From positions 1-51,340 of the forward strand of contig NZ_NPBY01000064.1 in assembly GCF_002272015.1 (NCBI RefSeq): a DNA stretch of 51,340 nt, written 5' to 3'. Source of the stretch: Paenibacillus campinasensis. GTDB lineage: Bacteria; Bacillota; Bacilli; Paenibacillales; Paenibacillaceae. This document shows, piece by piece, positions 8,556-17,207 of this stretch; the first letter of the stretch is position 1, and the number at the start of each line of letters is the position of its first letter. The position numbers were made by a program, and so were the translations under genes. The notes below the pieces were generated by a model. That model did no database searches and was not told where the DNA came from. It saw only the letters and a list, made by a program, of their open reading frames with translations.

Positions 8556-9320
8556 TTATTCTCCTGAATGGTTGCGTTTTGTTAAATACAGCCAGGTGCC
8601 ACCCACAGCCAGAATGGAGATCCCCGCGTACAGTGCATTCGATGAACGGAACCCGGATTGACTCGGCTCCGCATCCATGAATCCGCCGGAGGCATCCTCT
8701 GCCCAAGCGTCTATATCATGGTAACGTTCCATTAACAGGCTTTGAAATTGTTCCTTGCTCTGCGAGCTGCTGAGGCTGTATTTCCCTTCCGTCGGCTCCA
8801 GTTTCATGACGGAATTGGTTGGCTCCGAATACACGTAGTACTCCTCGGCCGGGAAGTCATGTACGAGCAATTCGTTCTCCTTGAGATTCAGCAGTCCTCC
8901 TGGAAGCTCGCGAGGATACCCAATCTCGGCCAATTCCCAATGTCCGTCTGCCGTTAGTTCTGTCCCGATGGCATTGACCGGCTGCCCGTCTTGGAAAATG
9001 ACCGCAACCCATTTCGGCTGCCGATTTTCCGTGATGAGGCTGTCCGATTGTCCGAGGGCAAAGTCTGCGTTCAAGCTATAGATGGGATACAGATCGCTAA
9101 ATGTGATGTTTCCCGGCTCCTCTTTGAAGCCCCAGTCAGCTGGAACATCCGAGAAAACAACGTCCTCGACAATTTGCTGGAAATGGTGCTTGGCAAATTC
9201 CACCGCGCCTTCCGGCGGTTGACTAACGCTAGCATCAGCAGCTGCCCCTCCGATCAGAGAGACTCCGATTAATAGAGACAGCAGCGCCAACATCGCTGTA
9301 CATCGCTGGATGAAAGACAT
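8556..9320 (-). CDS. secreted, membrane-anchored protein of unknown function
   Basis: A 254-residue protein I do not recognise. A hydrophobic signal peptide spans about residues 1-29 with a likely cleavage site after AADA. An acidic extracellular domain without Cys follows (many Glu/Asp/Ser; FSDLYPIYSLNADFALG around 74-90). One C-terminal transmembrane helix lies at about 228-244, then a short basic tail KRNHSGE, so it should be a type-I membrane protein with its bulk outside the cell. It is the second gene of a two-gene unit, 11 bases after the cysteine-protease gene, with a GGGGGG ribosome site. An inhibitor, propeptide-like partner or substrate of that protease is possible, but nothing in the sequence proves it. 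Confidence 0.8.
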   Translation of the reverse strand: MSFIQRCTAMLALLSLLIGVSLIGGAAADASVSQPPEGAVEFAKHHFQQIVEDVVFSDVPADWGFKEEPGNITFSDLYPIYSLNADFALGQSDSLITENRQPKWVAVIFQDGQPVNAIGTELTADGHWELAEIGYPRELPGGLLNLKENELLVHDFPAEEYYVYSEPTNSVMKLEPTEGKYSLSSSQSKEQFQSLLMERYHDIDAWAEDASGGFMDAEPSQSGFRSSNALYAGISILAVGGTWLYLTKRNHSGE

Positions 9321-9331
9321 TTAAATCCCCC

Positions 9332-9934
9332 CTACTTTTTAATATTGTGCACGGTATGCGTCCAGGCAAAGTCCGAGTTGTTCGTCAGTTTCGAATAGGA
9401 AGTTGATGATTTGAAGGAGTTGGAATTTCTGATCTTCACCAGGCTTACGTAGTTGCCGGAATTATCATTGAATCCATAAATCACGCTGAGGTGACCGACC
9501 CCTGTCTTTTTGCCTTTTCCATCCTTCCATTCTTTTCTCAAAATCATAGGCCTATTATTGTTGATGTCGCTTTTGATGGTGCTGAAGTTCACCGTTCCTG
9601 AAGTCGTACCACCACTGGATATTCCGGATTGGGTCATCGCTCTTTTGGATTCACTCAACGTGCCGGGCTTGTTCGGGCAATCCTTAATGTTCTTGCCGCG
9701 CTTGACTAATGTGCATTGGGACGGCGCAGATCCCAAGTGGAACTTAATGATGATCTGTGGGGCTGTTACCCAGCACCACTGACTTTTTTCCTGGTCCGTG
9801 GCCGTAACGCTTAAGTATTTGCTTGCCGCATGCGCACTGCTGGCTGGCATGATCATGGCCACTACCATGATGGTCAAGAGAACAGAAGTGATTATTTTTT
9901 GATACGGGCTAACCTTCGTTTTCCATCCTGTCAC
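9332..9934 (-). CDS. secreted papain-like cysteine protease (C39_2/C70-like)
   Basis: A 200-residue exported protein. Residues 1-37 are a signal peptide ending ASSAHAA. The motif QEKSQWCW has the likely nucleophile Cys54 with Gln52 for the oxyanion hole. GVGHLSVIYGF supplies His148 and IRNSN near 168-172 may supply the third residue. The middle part (SQCTLV, KDCPNKPGTLSE) matches the layout of small bacterial papain-like cysteine peptidases, and Cys74/Cys86 could form a disulfide. The usual WCWAA reads WCWVT here. There is almost no propeptide. The start is a GTG seven bases after GGGAGGG. The gene is more A+T-rich than its neighbours, which may indicate transfer. It lies upstream of, and probably in one transcript with, the membrane-anchored protein at 8556. 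Confidence 0.82.
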   Translation of the reverse strand: MTGWKTKVSPYQKIITSVLLTIMVVAMIMPASSAHAASKYLSVTATDQEKSQWCWVTAPQIIIKFHLGSAPSQCTLVKRGKNIKDCPNKPGTLSESKRAMTQSGISSGGTTSGTVNFSTIKSDINNNRPMILRKEWKDGKGKKTGVGHLSVIYGFNDNSGNYVSLVKIRNSNSFKSSTSYSKLTNNSDFAWTHTVHNIKK

Positions 9935-10553
9935 AACATTTCCCTCCCACTAGATCCGTATTATGGAGCAAACGTTTAATCCTTTGGACAGTATCGTTTG
10001 GAGCGGATGTCGTATGGTGCTTCTGGAAATTATTGCATAACCTTCATTCTTACAGACGGTTATGAATGGCAAATGTTTCACGCTCCTGCTTGTCCGTATG
10101 AAAAAAATGTACCGGTCCCATCAATCCCTTGGTTTTACCATTTGTCCCTTGTGTGCGTTTCCTGCCTCCTTTCGCTTTGGATTTTTCGTGCATTTTCCAT
10201 GGAGAGTTCTACTTCCGGCGCCCCTGAAATTCCGGTGTCGATGTAGCTCTTCAGCGCTTCAACTATATACAACGATGGATGTATTCCGTTTCTGACGCCC
10301 AATTCCGAACTTTTTTGTTAAAAAATGAAAAGACCGAGCCTCTTCAAAACGGAGCGGGCTCCGTTAGAGATTCAGCCAAGCATGAGCCTGTGAGACTATG
10401 GCATTCCATCAAATCTGCCAGGCGAGAACAGACAGAACCAATCGGTAATCATAATAAATTCAACCATAAATCGGAAGATTGCCTCCTCAACATCGGATGT
10501 CACTTTCTTTAGACTTAAAGGTGAAAAATGACAATTTCGAAAGGGGTATAAGC
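9935..10553. other. 619-base A+T-rich intergenic region
   Basis: Upstream of both the protease gene (minus) and the sugar-binding protein gene (plus), so both promoters should be here, but I see no convincing -35/-10 pair. A short hairpin AACGGAGC-GG-GCTCCGTT lies at 10348-10365. A coding-like minus-strand frame at 10135-10302 is listed separately. Overlapping plus-strand frames in this region do not look like protein. Confidence 0.6.
10135..10302 (-). CDS. possible small protein or gene remnant
   Basis: A 55-codon minus-strand frame from a TTG, bounded upstream in frame by a TAA. The translation looks protein-like: an amphipathic run near IVEALKSYIDTG, then SGAPEVELSMENARKIQSE, then a charged tail ending RDKW. 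No ribosome site precedes the TTG. It may therefore be the decayed 3' end of a larger gene rather than an expressed small gene. I do not recognise it. It points the same way as the protease gene and ends about 200 bases upstream of it. Confidence 0.28.
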   Translation of the reverse strand: MGVRNGIHPSLYIVEALKSYIDTGISGAPEVELSMENARKIQSERRQETHTRDKW

Positions 10554-11888
10554 ATGAACAGATTCAAAGCGTGGAGCATCATGCTGATCAGCATCCTGAT
10601 GATCGCCTCGCTGGCTGCCTGCAGCGGCGGAGGGGGAACAAGTACGGGAGAAGGGGATTCACCGGGTACCGATTCGAACAGCAACGGCGGAGCCGATGCC
10701 GGGAAAAAGATAGAGCTCTCCTTCTGGTCACTCGGTACGACCAACTATGAGGAGCTGGCGAAGGAATATACGAAAGAGCATCCCAACATCACGATTAAGT
10801 TCCAGAATACATCCGACCAGACGGCACACCACAACAATCTGACCACAGCGTTGTCCGCCGGCTCGGGTGCACCGGATATCTTTATGCTTGAAATCGCATT
10901 CATGGAGCGCTTTATCAACAACCAGGACAAATTCCATAACCTGTACGATCTTGGCGCCAAGGACATCGAGGGCAACTACCTCGACTGGAAATGGCAGCAG
11001 GCGACCTCGGTGGATGGTGCGTTCCAGCTCGGTTTGCCGACAGACATCGGTCCGACCGTCGTGTATTACCGCACCGACCTGGCGGAGCAGGCGGGATTGC
11101 CAACCGATCCTGACGCATTCAGCGCCGCGATTGACACTTGGGATAAATTCGCCGCGGTAGCGAACGATTTCAAGGGCAAGACAGGCAAGCCGTTTGCTGA
11201 TCTGACAGACCTGGTGTACAACGGTGTGCGGGACCAGTCGGCAGACCAGATTTATTTCAGCAAGGAAGACGGCAGCTTTGTGGGGGACACGAACCCGCAG
11301 GTCAGAAAGGCCTACGACTTTACGGTCAAAGGCATCCAGGAAGGCTGGATTGGCAACTGGACGCTGTGGTCTCCGGAATGGCAGAAAGCGATCAATGACG
11401 GTGAGTTCGGCGTCATGCTCGGCCCGGCCTGGATTGCAGGCACGATCCGAAATGCCGAGGACAGCGCAGGCAAGTGGAAGATCGCCCAGCTTCCGGAAGG
11501 TGCAGGCAACTGGGGCGGCTCCTTCCTGACATTGCCGAAGGAAGGCAAACATCCGCAAGAGGCGTACGACTTTATCGCCTGGCTGGTCAGTCAGGAGAAT
11601 CAGCTGAAATCCTTTAAAGAAAGCGGTCTGTTCCCGTCGATTCCAGCGGTGTACAGCGAGCCGTCCTTCAAGGAGGATCAGGATGAGTTCTTCGGCGGGC
11701 AGGTCATCTCCGAAGCTTATGCGAAATCCGCCGAGCGGGTCAAACCGGTCTACTATGGGCCGCTGCATGACCAGACGGATACAATCATCAAGAATGCGCT
11801 CAAAAACGTGCTTGAGAAAAAAGCCGATCCGCAAAAAGAATGGGAGAGCGCCATTCAGCAGATCAAGACGCTGGTAGAACGCAGCTAG
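10554..11888 (+). CDS. carbohydrate ABC transporter substrate-binding lipoprotein
   Basis: A 444-residue family-1 extracellular sugar-binding protein. The signal peptide ends with lipobox LAAC (Cys near 23), followed by a Gly/Ser-rich linker and a mature domain starting IELSFWSLGTTNYEELAKEY. Trp- and Tyr-rich stretches typical of sugar contact residues follow, such as WTLWSPEWQ. The frame is open further upstream, but the ATG at 10554, behind AAAGGGG, gives the proper signal peptide. It heads the transporter/two-component cluster. Glycan type is unknown; related clusters in Paenibacillus import oligosaccharides from plant polymers. Confidence 0.93.
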   Translation: MNRFKAWSIMLISILMIASLAACSGGGGTSTGEGDSPGTDSNSNGGADAGKKIELSFWSLGTTNYEELAKEYTKEHPNITIKFQNTSDQTAHHNNLTTALSAGSGAPDIFMLEIAFMERFINNQDKFHNLYDLGAKDIEGNYLDWKWQQATSVDGAFQLGLPTDIGPTVVYYRTDLAEQAGLPTDPDAFSAAIDTWDKFAAVANDFKGKTGKPFADLTDLVYNGVRDQSADQIYFSKEDGSFVGDTNPQVRKAYDFTVKGIQEGWIGNWTLWSPEWQKAINDGEFGVMLGPAWIAGTIRNAEDSAGKWKIAQLPEGAGNWGGSFLTLPKEGKHPQEAYDFIAWLVSQENQLKSFKESGLFPSIPAVYSEPSFKEDQDEFFGGQVISEAYAKSAERVKPVYYGPLHDQTDTIIKNALKNVLEKKADPQKEWESAIQQIKTLVERS

Positions 11889-12212
11889 GCTGATTGCCTG
11901 AGGGGAACTGGGCCACAGCCCAAGAACACCCATAGCGCATGTGCTACTCAGCGGAGCGGTACCTGGCCCTGGACAGGATAAGAACTTCGCGCTCTGTCCA
12001 TGAATCGCGCTGACCCGGCTTCGGTGATCCATCGTGAGCCTCGAATCCGGTCAGAACCGCAGGTTCAGGTCCGGCCGGGAGATCGCGTTCCCATTGCTTG
12101 ATCTATCCATTAAATTACGTTTGCCATATGGTCCGAATCCGGGACAGGGGGTGCCAGGTGTTGGCGCTCTCGGTCCGGGTTCGGATTTACTCTTGAACCT
12201 GGAGGTGCATCC
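11889..12212 (+). other. 324-base gap between binding protein and permeases
   Basis: No convincing gene. TCCGAATCCGG at 12132-12142 can pair with CCGGGTTCGGA at 12175-12185 (11 bp, one G-U) just before the permease gene. It has no T-run, so it is not a classical terminator. Such structures after a binding-protein gene often stabilise its mRNA or reduce read-through so that binding protein exceeds permease. That role is inferred here. Confidence 0.45.
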
Positions 12213-13172
12213 ATGGCTGAGACAGCTACAGCCAAGCGGTCCGAGCCCGCGCCGGGGAAACGCCGCTTCATGACCGAGACAAGGCGAAGCCGCCTTACGG
12301 CGTATACGTTTATTTCCCCGTTTTTTCTTTTGTTTGCCATATTCGGGTTATACCCGATCGTGTTCACGATCTATCTGTCCTTCTTCAAATGGGACGCGCT
12401 CGGGCCGATGCAGTACGTCGGCTTCCGAAACTATGAGCTTGTGACTGGTGATCCGACCTTCTGGATTGCCTTTGGCAACACGCTGCTCATGGCGCTCATG
12501 GGAACCGTGCCGCAGCTCATCGTGGCGCTGTTTGTTGCCGTGATGCTTCACTCGGCGCTGAACAAATTCAAGAATACGTTCCGCATCCTTTATTTCATGC
12601 CGAATATCACCTCGATTGTAGCGGTCACCCTGGTGTTCAGCACGATGTTCGGCAACAACGGCATGGTGAACTGGATGCTGAACAGCTTCGGCATGGAAAG
12701 TGTCCCGTTCAATTCCGGCTGGTGGGGTGTCAAAATCGCCATTTCCACCATGGTCATGTGGAGATGGATGGGATATAACGCGATTATTTTTCTGTCCGGG
12801 CTGCAGAGCATCCCGACCGATATCTATGAAGCGGCCAAAATCGACGGGGCCAGCCGCCGTCAGCAGCTGATCTACATCACGCTGCCGCTCCTGCGGCCGT
12901 TCATTCTGTTCGTGACGCTGGTGTCCACGATCGGGGCGCTTCAATTGTTCACCGAGCCGTACGTCTTCCTCGGCCAGTCGGGCACAGGCTCCACGCGGCA
13001 GGAAGGGGTTACGATGGTGACCTATCTGTATAACGAAGCGTTCAAGAACGGTTTCTTCGGCACCGCAGCCGCCACGGCAGTGCTGCTGTTTATCGCGACG
13101 ATCATCTTCTCCGTCCTGAACATGATGCTGTCCAGCCGGATGGGCGGAGAGACAGGAAGGGGTAAAGCATGA
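12213..13172 (+). CDS. sugar ABC transporter permease, MalF-type
   Basis: A 319-residue inner-membrane subunit with six predicted transmembrane helices (the first at about 30-52) and the EAA loop IYEAAKIDGASRRQQLIYITLPLL near 210-230, which docks on the ATPase. The ATG follows GGAGGTG by six bases. It overlaps the next permease gene by four bases (ATGA), so the two are translationally coupled. No ATPase gene is in the cluster. A shared MsmX/MsmK-type ATPase from elsewhere in the genome is the usual partner. Confidence 0.94.
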   Translation: MAETATAKRSEPAPGKRRFMTETRRSRLTAYTFISPFFLLFAIFGLYPIVFTIYLSFFKWDALGPMQYVGFRNYELVTGDPTFWIAFGNTLLMALMGTVPQLIVALFVAVMLHSALNKFKNTFRILYFMPNITSIVAVTLVFSTMFGNNGMVNWMLNSFGMESVPFNSGWWGVKIAISTMVMWRWMGYNAIIFLSGLQSIPTDIYEAAKIDGASRRQQLIYITLPLLRPFILFVTLVSTIGALQLFTEPYVFLGQSGTGSTRQEGVTMVTYLYNEAFKNGFFGTAAATAVLLFIATIIFSVLNMMLSSRMGGETGRGKA

Positions 13173-14032
13173 GCTCACTAGCATTACGTCGAAAAAAACC
13201 GGATGAACCGGGCATCATTTCCAGAATTCTGTTTTATTTTTTCCTGGTCCTCGGAGCCCTGATTTCGATCTTTCCGTTCTATTGGATGTTCGTGGTGGCG
13301 ACCAATGGCAAGGATGCCGCGTTTCAAATTCCGCCGCTGCTGACCCCGGGGCTGGAGTTCTTCAACAACTTTGCACGGGTGCTGGAGCGGACCGACTTCT
13401 TCCGGGCGCTGCTGAACTCGGTGGTGGTGTCCACCTCGGTGACGCTGTCGGTTGTATTCCTGTGCACGCTCGCGGGCTATGCGTTTGCGAAGTATGAATT
13501 CCCTTTGAAGAAGACGCTGTTTGTGTTTGTTATTGCTACGATGCTCGTCCCTGTTCAGCTGGGGGTGCTGCCGCAGTATGTCATTATGGCCAAGCTGCAG
13601 TGGATCGACAGCTACAAGGCGCTGATCGTTCCGGCGATGGTGAACGCCTTCGGCATCTTCTGGATGAGGCAGTACATCGCCTCCGCGGTGCATTCCGAGC
13701 TGATTGAAGCGGGGCGCATTGACGGCGGCGGGCATTTTCGGATTTTCTGGAATATCGCGATTCCGGTCGTGACGCCGGCGATGGCTACGCTGGGCATCCT
13801 CAATTTCATGAATGTATGGAACGACTTCTTCTGGCCGCTCGTGGTGCTGAAGAACCGGGAGAACTACACGATCCAGATCGCGCTGCAGCAGCTGTTCACG
13901 AACAAGGATGGGCTCGATTACGGGATGATCATGTCAGCCACCTTCACCGCGACGCTGCCGCTGCTGATTGTGTTTCTGCTGTTCAGCCGCTGGGTCATTG
14001 CCGGCCTGACCTCGGGAGCGATAAAAAGTTAG
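13169..14032 (+). CDS. sugar ABC transporter permease, MalG-type
   Basis: A 287-residue permease with six transmembrane helices and the EAA-type loop ELIEAGRIDGGGHFRIFWNI near 172-190. It would form the heterodimeric channel with the MalF-type subunit. Its ATG overlaps the upstream stop codon. It is followed 78 bases later by the YesM-type kinase gene, with no evident terminator between them. Confidence 0.94.
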   Translation: MSSLALRRKKPDEPGIISRILFYFFLVLGALISIFPFYWMFVVATNGKDAAFQIPPLLTPGLEFFNNFARVLERTDFFRALLNSVVVSTSVTLSVVFLCTLAGYAFAKYEFPLKKTLFVFVIATMLVPVQLGVLPQYVIMAKLQWIDSYKALIVPAMVNAFGIFWMRQYIASAVHSELIEAGRIDGGGHFRIFWNIAIPVVTPAMATLGILNFMNVWNDFFWPLVVLKNRENYTIQIALQQLFTNKDGLDYGMIMSATFTATLPLLIVFLLFSRWVIAGLTSGAIKS

Positions 14033-14110
14033 CGGCATCTGCGGCCAGATGCTAGGAGAATAGAGGAAACGCGAAGAATAATAGTTATAGGAAGCGAAGG
14101 GGGAACCTCG

Positions 14111-15832
14111 ATGAAACTCCGTCGAAAAATTTTGCTTGCTATTATTCTTCTCGTCTTCATTCCGGTCATTGTCATGGGGGGCGTGTCCTACTACAGCTTC
14201 TCGGATACGATAGAGAAAAAATCGAGCCATTTCTACTGGGTTTCGCTGCTTGAGACGGACCGGAAGCTGAAGTTTGCGCTAAGCGAAATTACGACGATCT
14301 CCAATTCGGCGATTACGCAGCAATCGGTGCAGCAGATGCTGAAGCAGCCGGAATATGCGATCACCTATGATCGCAGGCAGGAGATCAACAATCTGATCAA
14401 TCATCCGATGATTGCTTCATTTGCCTTTTATTCGAACGAACGGCTTGTATACCACACCGATGATGCGCTTGGCATGCAGGAGCTGCGGGAGCAGGACTGG
14501 TATGGGAAGGTGCGGGAGGCCGAAGGCAGACCGGTATGGGTCGGCCCGGGGGAGAACGGCTCGGCCGAGACGGGGACGATGGCACTGATTCAGGCGCGGC
14601 TCATTAAAGATTATGACTCGCTGGAGGATATCGGGACCGTGGTCATCTATGTGAAGCCCGATCTGCTGGATCAGGTGTTCTGGGAGGCCCAGACCTTGAA
14701 GCAGGGGGACATCCTGCTGGTGAATAAGCAGGGGAAGGTTGTATTCAACAAGTCGGGGGAGCATATCGGGAATCGGGCGGCGTTTCCTTTTCTGACCCAG
14801 GAGCAGGACAATGGAAAGGGATATTACGTCGACAATTATTTGAACGAAAAATCGCTGATCACCTATCTGCCCTCCCATCATAAGGATTGGTTCCTGGTGG
14901 CGATTACGCCGAGCCGGCTCATTTCCTCGGAATCGGCGCCGATTCGCAACATTGCGCTTCTGCTCGGTGCGGTTTCGCTCGGGTCGGCCTTTCTGTTCGA
15001 CCGCTTCTTCGTGCGCCGGATGGTGCGCAGCATCATCAGCGCGGTGAATGGGATGAAGCGGGTGAAGCAGGGCATCTTCTCCCCGATTTCCTCCCACCGT
15101 CCGGCAGACGATGAGACGGATCTGCTGATCGATGGCTTCAACCGGATGAGCTCGCAGATTCAGGAGCTGATCGGACAGGTGCAGACCGAGCAGGCCCGGA
15201 AGAAGGAGGCGGAGCTGCAGGCGCTGGTGGCGCAGATCAATCCGCATTTTATATACAATTCACTCGAATCGATCAACTCCATGGCCGTACTTCAGGGAAA
15301 CAAGGATATTAGCAGAATGGTCGTTTCCCTCGGCAAGCTGCTGCGGATCAGCATCAGTGAGAATCATGAGCTGATTCCGCTCAGCATGGAGCTGGAGCAT
15401 GTGCGTCACTATATGCGCATCCAGAAGTTCCGGTTCGAGGACAAATTCGACTATGCGATTGAACTGCCGGAGCATCTCAGGCATTATGTCACGCAGAAGC
15501 TGATTGTCCAGCCCGTCGTTGAAAACGCTTTATATCACGGTATTGAGCCGATGGACCGTACCGGCTTTATCTCCATCAAGGTGATGGAGGAGGAGACGGA
15601 TATCGTTGTTGACATTACCGACAACGGCCCGGGCTTCAGTCAGGAAACGCTGCTTATGCTATGGGACAAGGAACCGTCGCAGATGAAGAAATATCGCGAG
15701 AACGGCGTCGGTCTTAAAAATGTGCACGAACGGCTGAAAATCCGCTTTGGCAGCCGTTATGGCATTATGATCTGCTCGGCAAGCGGATGCGGCTCGACGA
15801 TCCGGCTTCGCTTGCCGAAATTGCTGACCTAG
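14111..15832 (+). CDS. YesM-type sensor histidine kinase
   Basis: A 573-residue membrane kinase. TM1 is at about 6-24, an extracellular dCACHE-like sensor spans 25-278 and TM2 is at about 279-297. A HAMP linker runs to about 352. The His_kinase domain holds phospho-acceptor His379 in QINPHFIYNSLE, and a HATPase domain has VVENALYHG (Asn472), DNGPGF and GVGLKN. With the downstream YesN-type regulator it should sense an extracellular carbohydrate signal and control the adjacent transporter. The start ATG follows AAGGGGGAA. Confidence 0.95.
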   Translation: MKLRRKILLAIILLVFIPVIVMGGVSYYSFSDTIEKKSSHFYWVSLLETDRKLKFALSEITTISNSAITQQSVQQMLKQPEYAITYDRRQEINNLINHPMIASFAFYSNERLVYHTDDALGMQELREQDWYGKVREAEGRPVWVGPGENGSAETGTMALIQARLIKDYDSLEDIGTVVIYVKPDLLDQVFWEAQTLKQGDILLVNKQGKVVFNKSGEHIGNRAAFPFLTQEQDNGKGYYVDNYLNEKSLITYLPSHHKDWFLVAITPSRLISSESAPIRNIALLLGAVSLGSAFLFDRFFVRRMVRSIISAVNGMKRVKQGIFSPISSHRPADDETDLLIDGFNRMSSQIQELIGQVQTEQARKKEAELQALVAQINPHFIYNSLESINSMAVLQGNKDISRMVVSLGKLLRISISENHELIPLSMELEHVRHYMRIQKFRFEDKFDYAIELPEHLRHYVTQKLIVQPVVENALYHGIEPMDRTGFISIKVMEEETDIVVDITDNGPGFSQETLLMLWDKEPSQMKKYRENGVGLKNVHERLKIRFGSRYGIMICSASGCGSTIRLRLPKLLT

Positions 15833-15847
15833 AAGGGGGGCGTGAAC

Positions 15848-17194
15848 ATGAGAGGGTTCTGGAATTGGGGATGGGTATTAGGTTATGCCGCTCTGCTCGC
15901 GCTCTCCGTCCTGTGGGTCACGATACAGAACCAGGAGCCGCTCGAAGCGGTGCAGGAGGAGAAAATTACGCTGACCTTCCGGCACTTCTGGAACAAGGAA
16001 CATGATAAGCAGGTGCTGGACATTTTTGAAGATATCGTAGAGGACTATCAGGCTGCGCATCCGAATGTCAAAATCAGCTTTGAAGGAATGGACCAGACGA
16101 TTCACCGGGAACAGAAGCTTAAGAGCGAGATGGTGACCGGCACGCCTCCGGATATGTTTGTATTGTTCGGGGGCGCGGAGATCGAGCCTTATGTTCGATC
16201 GAACCGGCTGATGGATTTAACGTCGTTTCTTGCGGCAAGCGGGATGGGGGAGCAGTTCAGGGATTTGCATCTGTGGACGTTTGATAATCGGGTCTATGGG
16301 CTGCCTTTTGAAGGGAACGCCGAGCCGATCTATTATAATAGAACGATTTTTCGCCGGCTTGGCCTGACGCCTCCCGGAACGCTGGAGGAGCTGAACCAGA
16401 CTGTCCGCATCCTTAAGGATCGGGGCTACATTCCGTTTGCGCTTGGGAACGAGGACCGGTGGCCTGGCGGGATTTTTGCCCATTATTTGATGGATCGCTA
16501 TGCGGGACCGGAGATGATCGAGGCATTAATTCAGGGCCGAGCGGACGTTAGCTTTCAGAACAGGTCTTACGAGCAGGCCTTCCGTCATCTGGAGAGATGG
16601 ATCGAGGAAGAGGCCTTCAGTCCGAATTCGAACGATCTGTCCACGGAGGAGGCCATTCAATTGTTCACTTCAGGGCAAGCGGCGATGTATGTGAACGGAA
16701 ACTGGGACATCGGTTTATTCCGCAGTGAACGTTATCCTGAATTTCAGAATGAGGTTGTGGTCATTCCGTTTCCGGCCATGAGCGCGAACCGTCCCGCCTC
16801 GGTCGCTGGCGGCTATACGATTGGCATCGGCTTATCTTCCGACCTCGACGAGGCTAAGCGGGAGGCGGCCTATGAGCTGCTGAAGATGGTCTATACAACG
16901 GAGGTGCAAAGCCGGCTCGTCTATGAAGCGATGCGCATCCCTTCGATGAAGGTTGAGTTCGACCCGGATCGGACGGGACCGGTGTTTGCACAGGTGATTG
17001 AGCTGATGGAGAGCACGCCGGACAGCTTTGTTCCGTACGATAACATTTTGTCGCCGGAAGTGAAGAAAACGTTCTTGAAAGTGGTGGAGGACCTGCTAGG
17101 CGGGCGGCTTACGGCCGGATCGGCGCTGGAGCAGATTCAGCAGACATCGCTGCAGTACTGGGAGCTGAGACGCAGCTCGGCAGCGGAGGAATAG
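15848..17194 (+). CDS. membrane-anchored sugar-binding protein in the YesMN operon
   Basis: A 448-residue family-1 extracellular binding protein (ITLTFRHFWNKE at the start of the mature domain; YVNGNWDIG and GGYTIGIG later) with an N-terminal hydrophobic helix (about residues 7-25) but no lipobox Cys. It is therefore probably tethered by an uncleaved helix or secreted. A GTG at 15842 almost touches the GGGGGG ribosome site; the ATG at 15848 is better spaced. It sits between kinase and regulator genes, 16 bases after the former and 13 before the latter. It may present ligand to the YesM-type sensor instead of, or as well as, feeding the transporter. Confidence 0.88.
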   Translation: MRGFWNWGWVLGYAALLALSVLWVTIQNQEPLEAVQEEKITLTFRHFWNKEHDKQVLDIFEDIVEDYQAAHPNVKISFEGMDQTIHREQKLKSEMVTGTPPDMFVLFGGAEIEPYVRSNRLMDLTSFLAASGMGEQFRDLHLWTFDNRVYGLPFEGNAEPIYYNRTIFRRLGLTPPGTLEELNQTVRILKDRGYIPFALGNEDRWPGGIFAHYLMDRYAGPEMIEALIQGRADVSFQNRSYEQAFRHLERWIEEEAFSPNSNDLSTEEAIQLFTSGQAAMYVNGNWDIGLFRSERYPEFQNEVVVIPFPAMSANRPASVAGGYTIGIGLSSDLDEAKREAAYELLKMVYTTEVQSRLVYEAMRIPSMKVEFDPDRTGPVFAQVIELMESTPDSFVPYDNILSPEVKKTFLKVVEDLLGGRLTAGSALEQIQQTSLQYWELRRSSAAEE

Positions 17195-17207
17195 GGAGGG
17201 CTATGGC

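Noticed and set aside
12034..12273. Plus-strand 79-codon frame in the gap before the MalF-type gene
   Set aside because: Gly/Pro-rich translation without a ribosome site, overlapping the permease start in another frame. It is better explained by the G+C-rich hairpin region.
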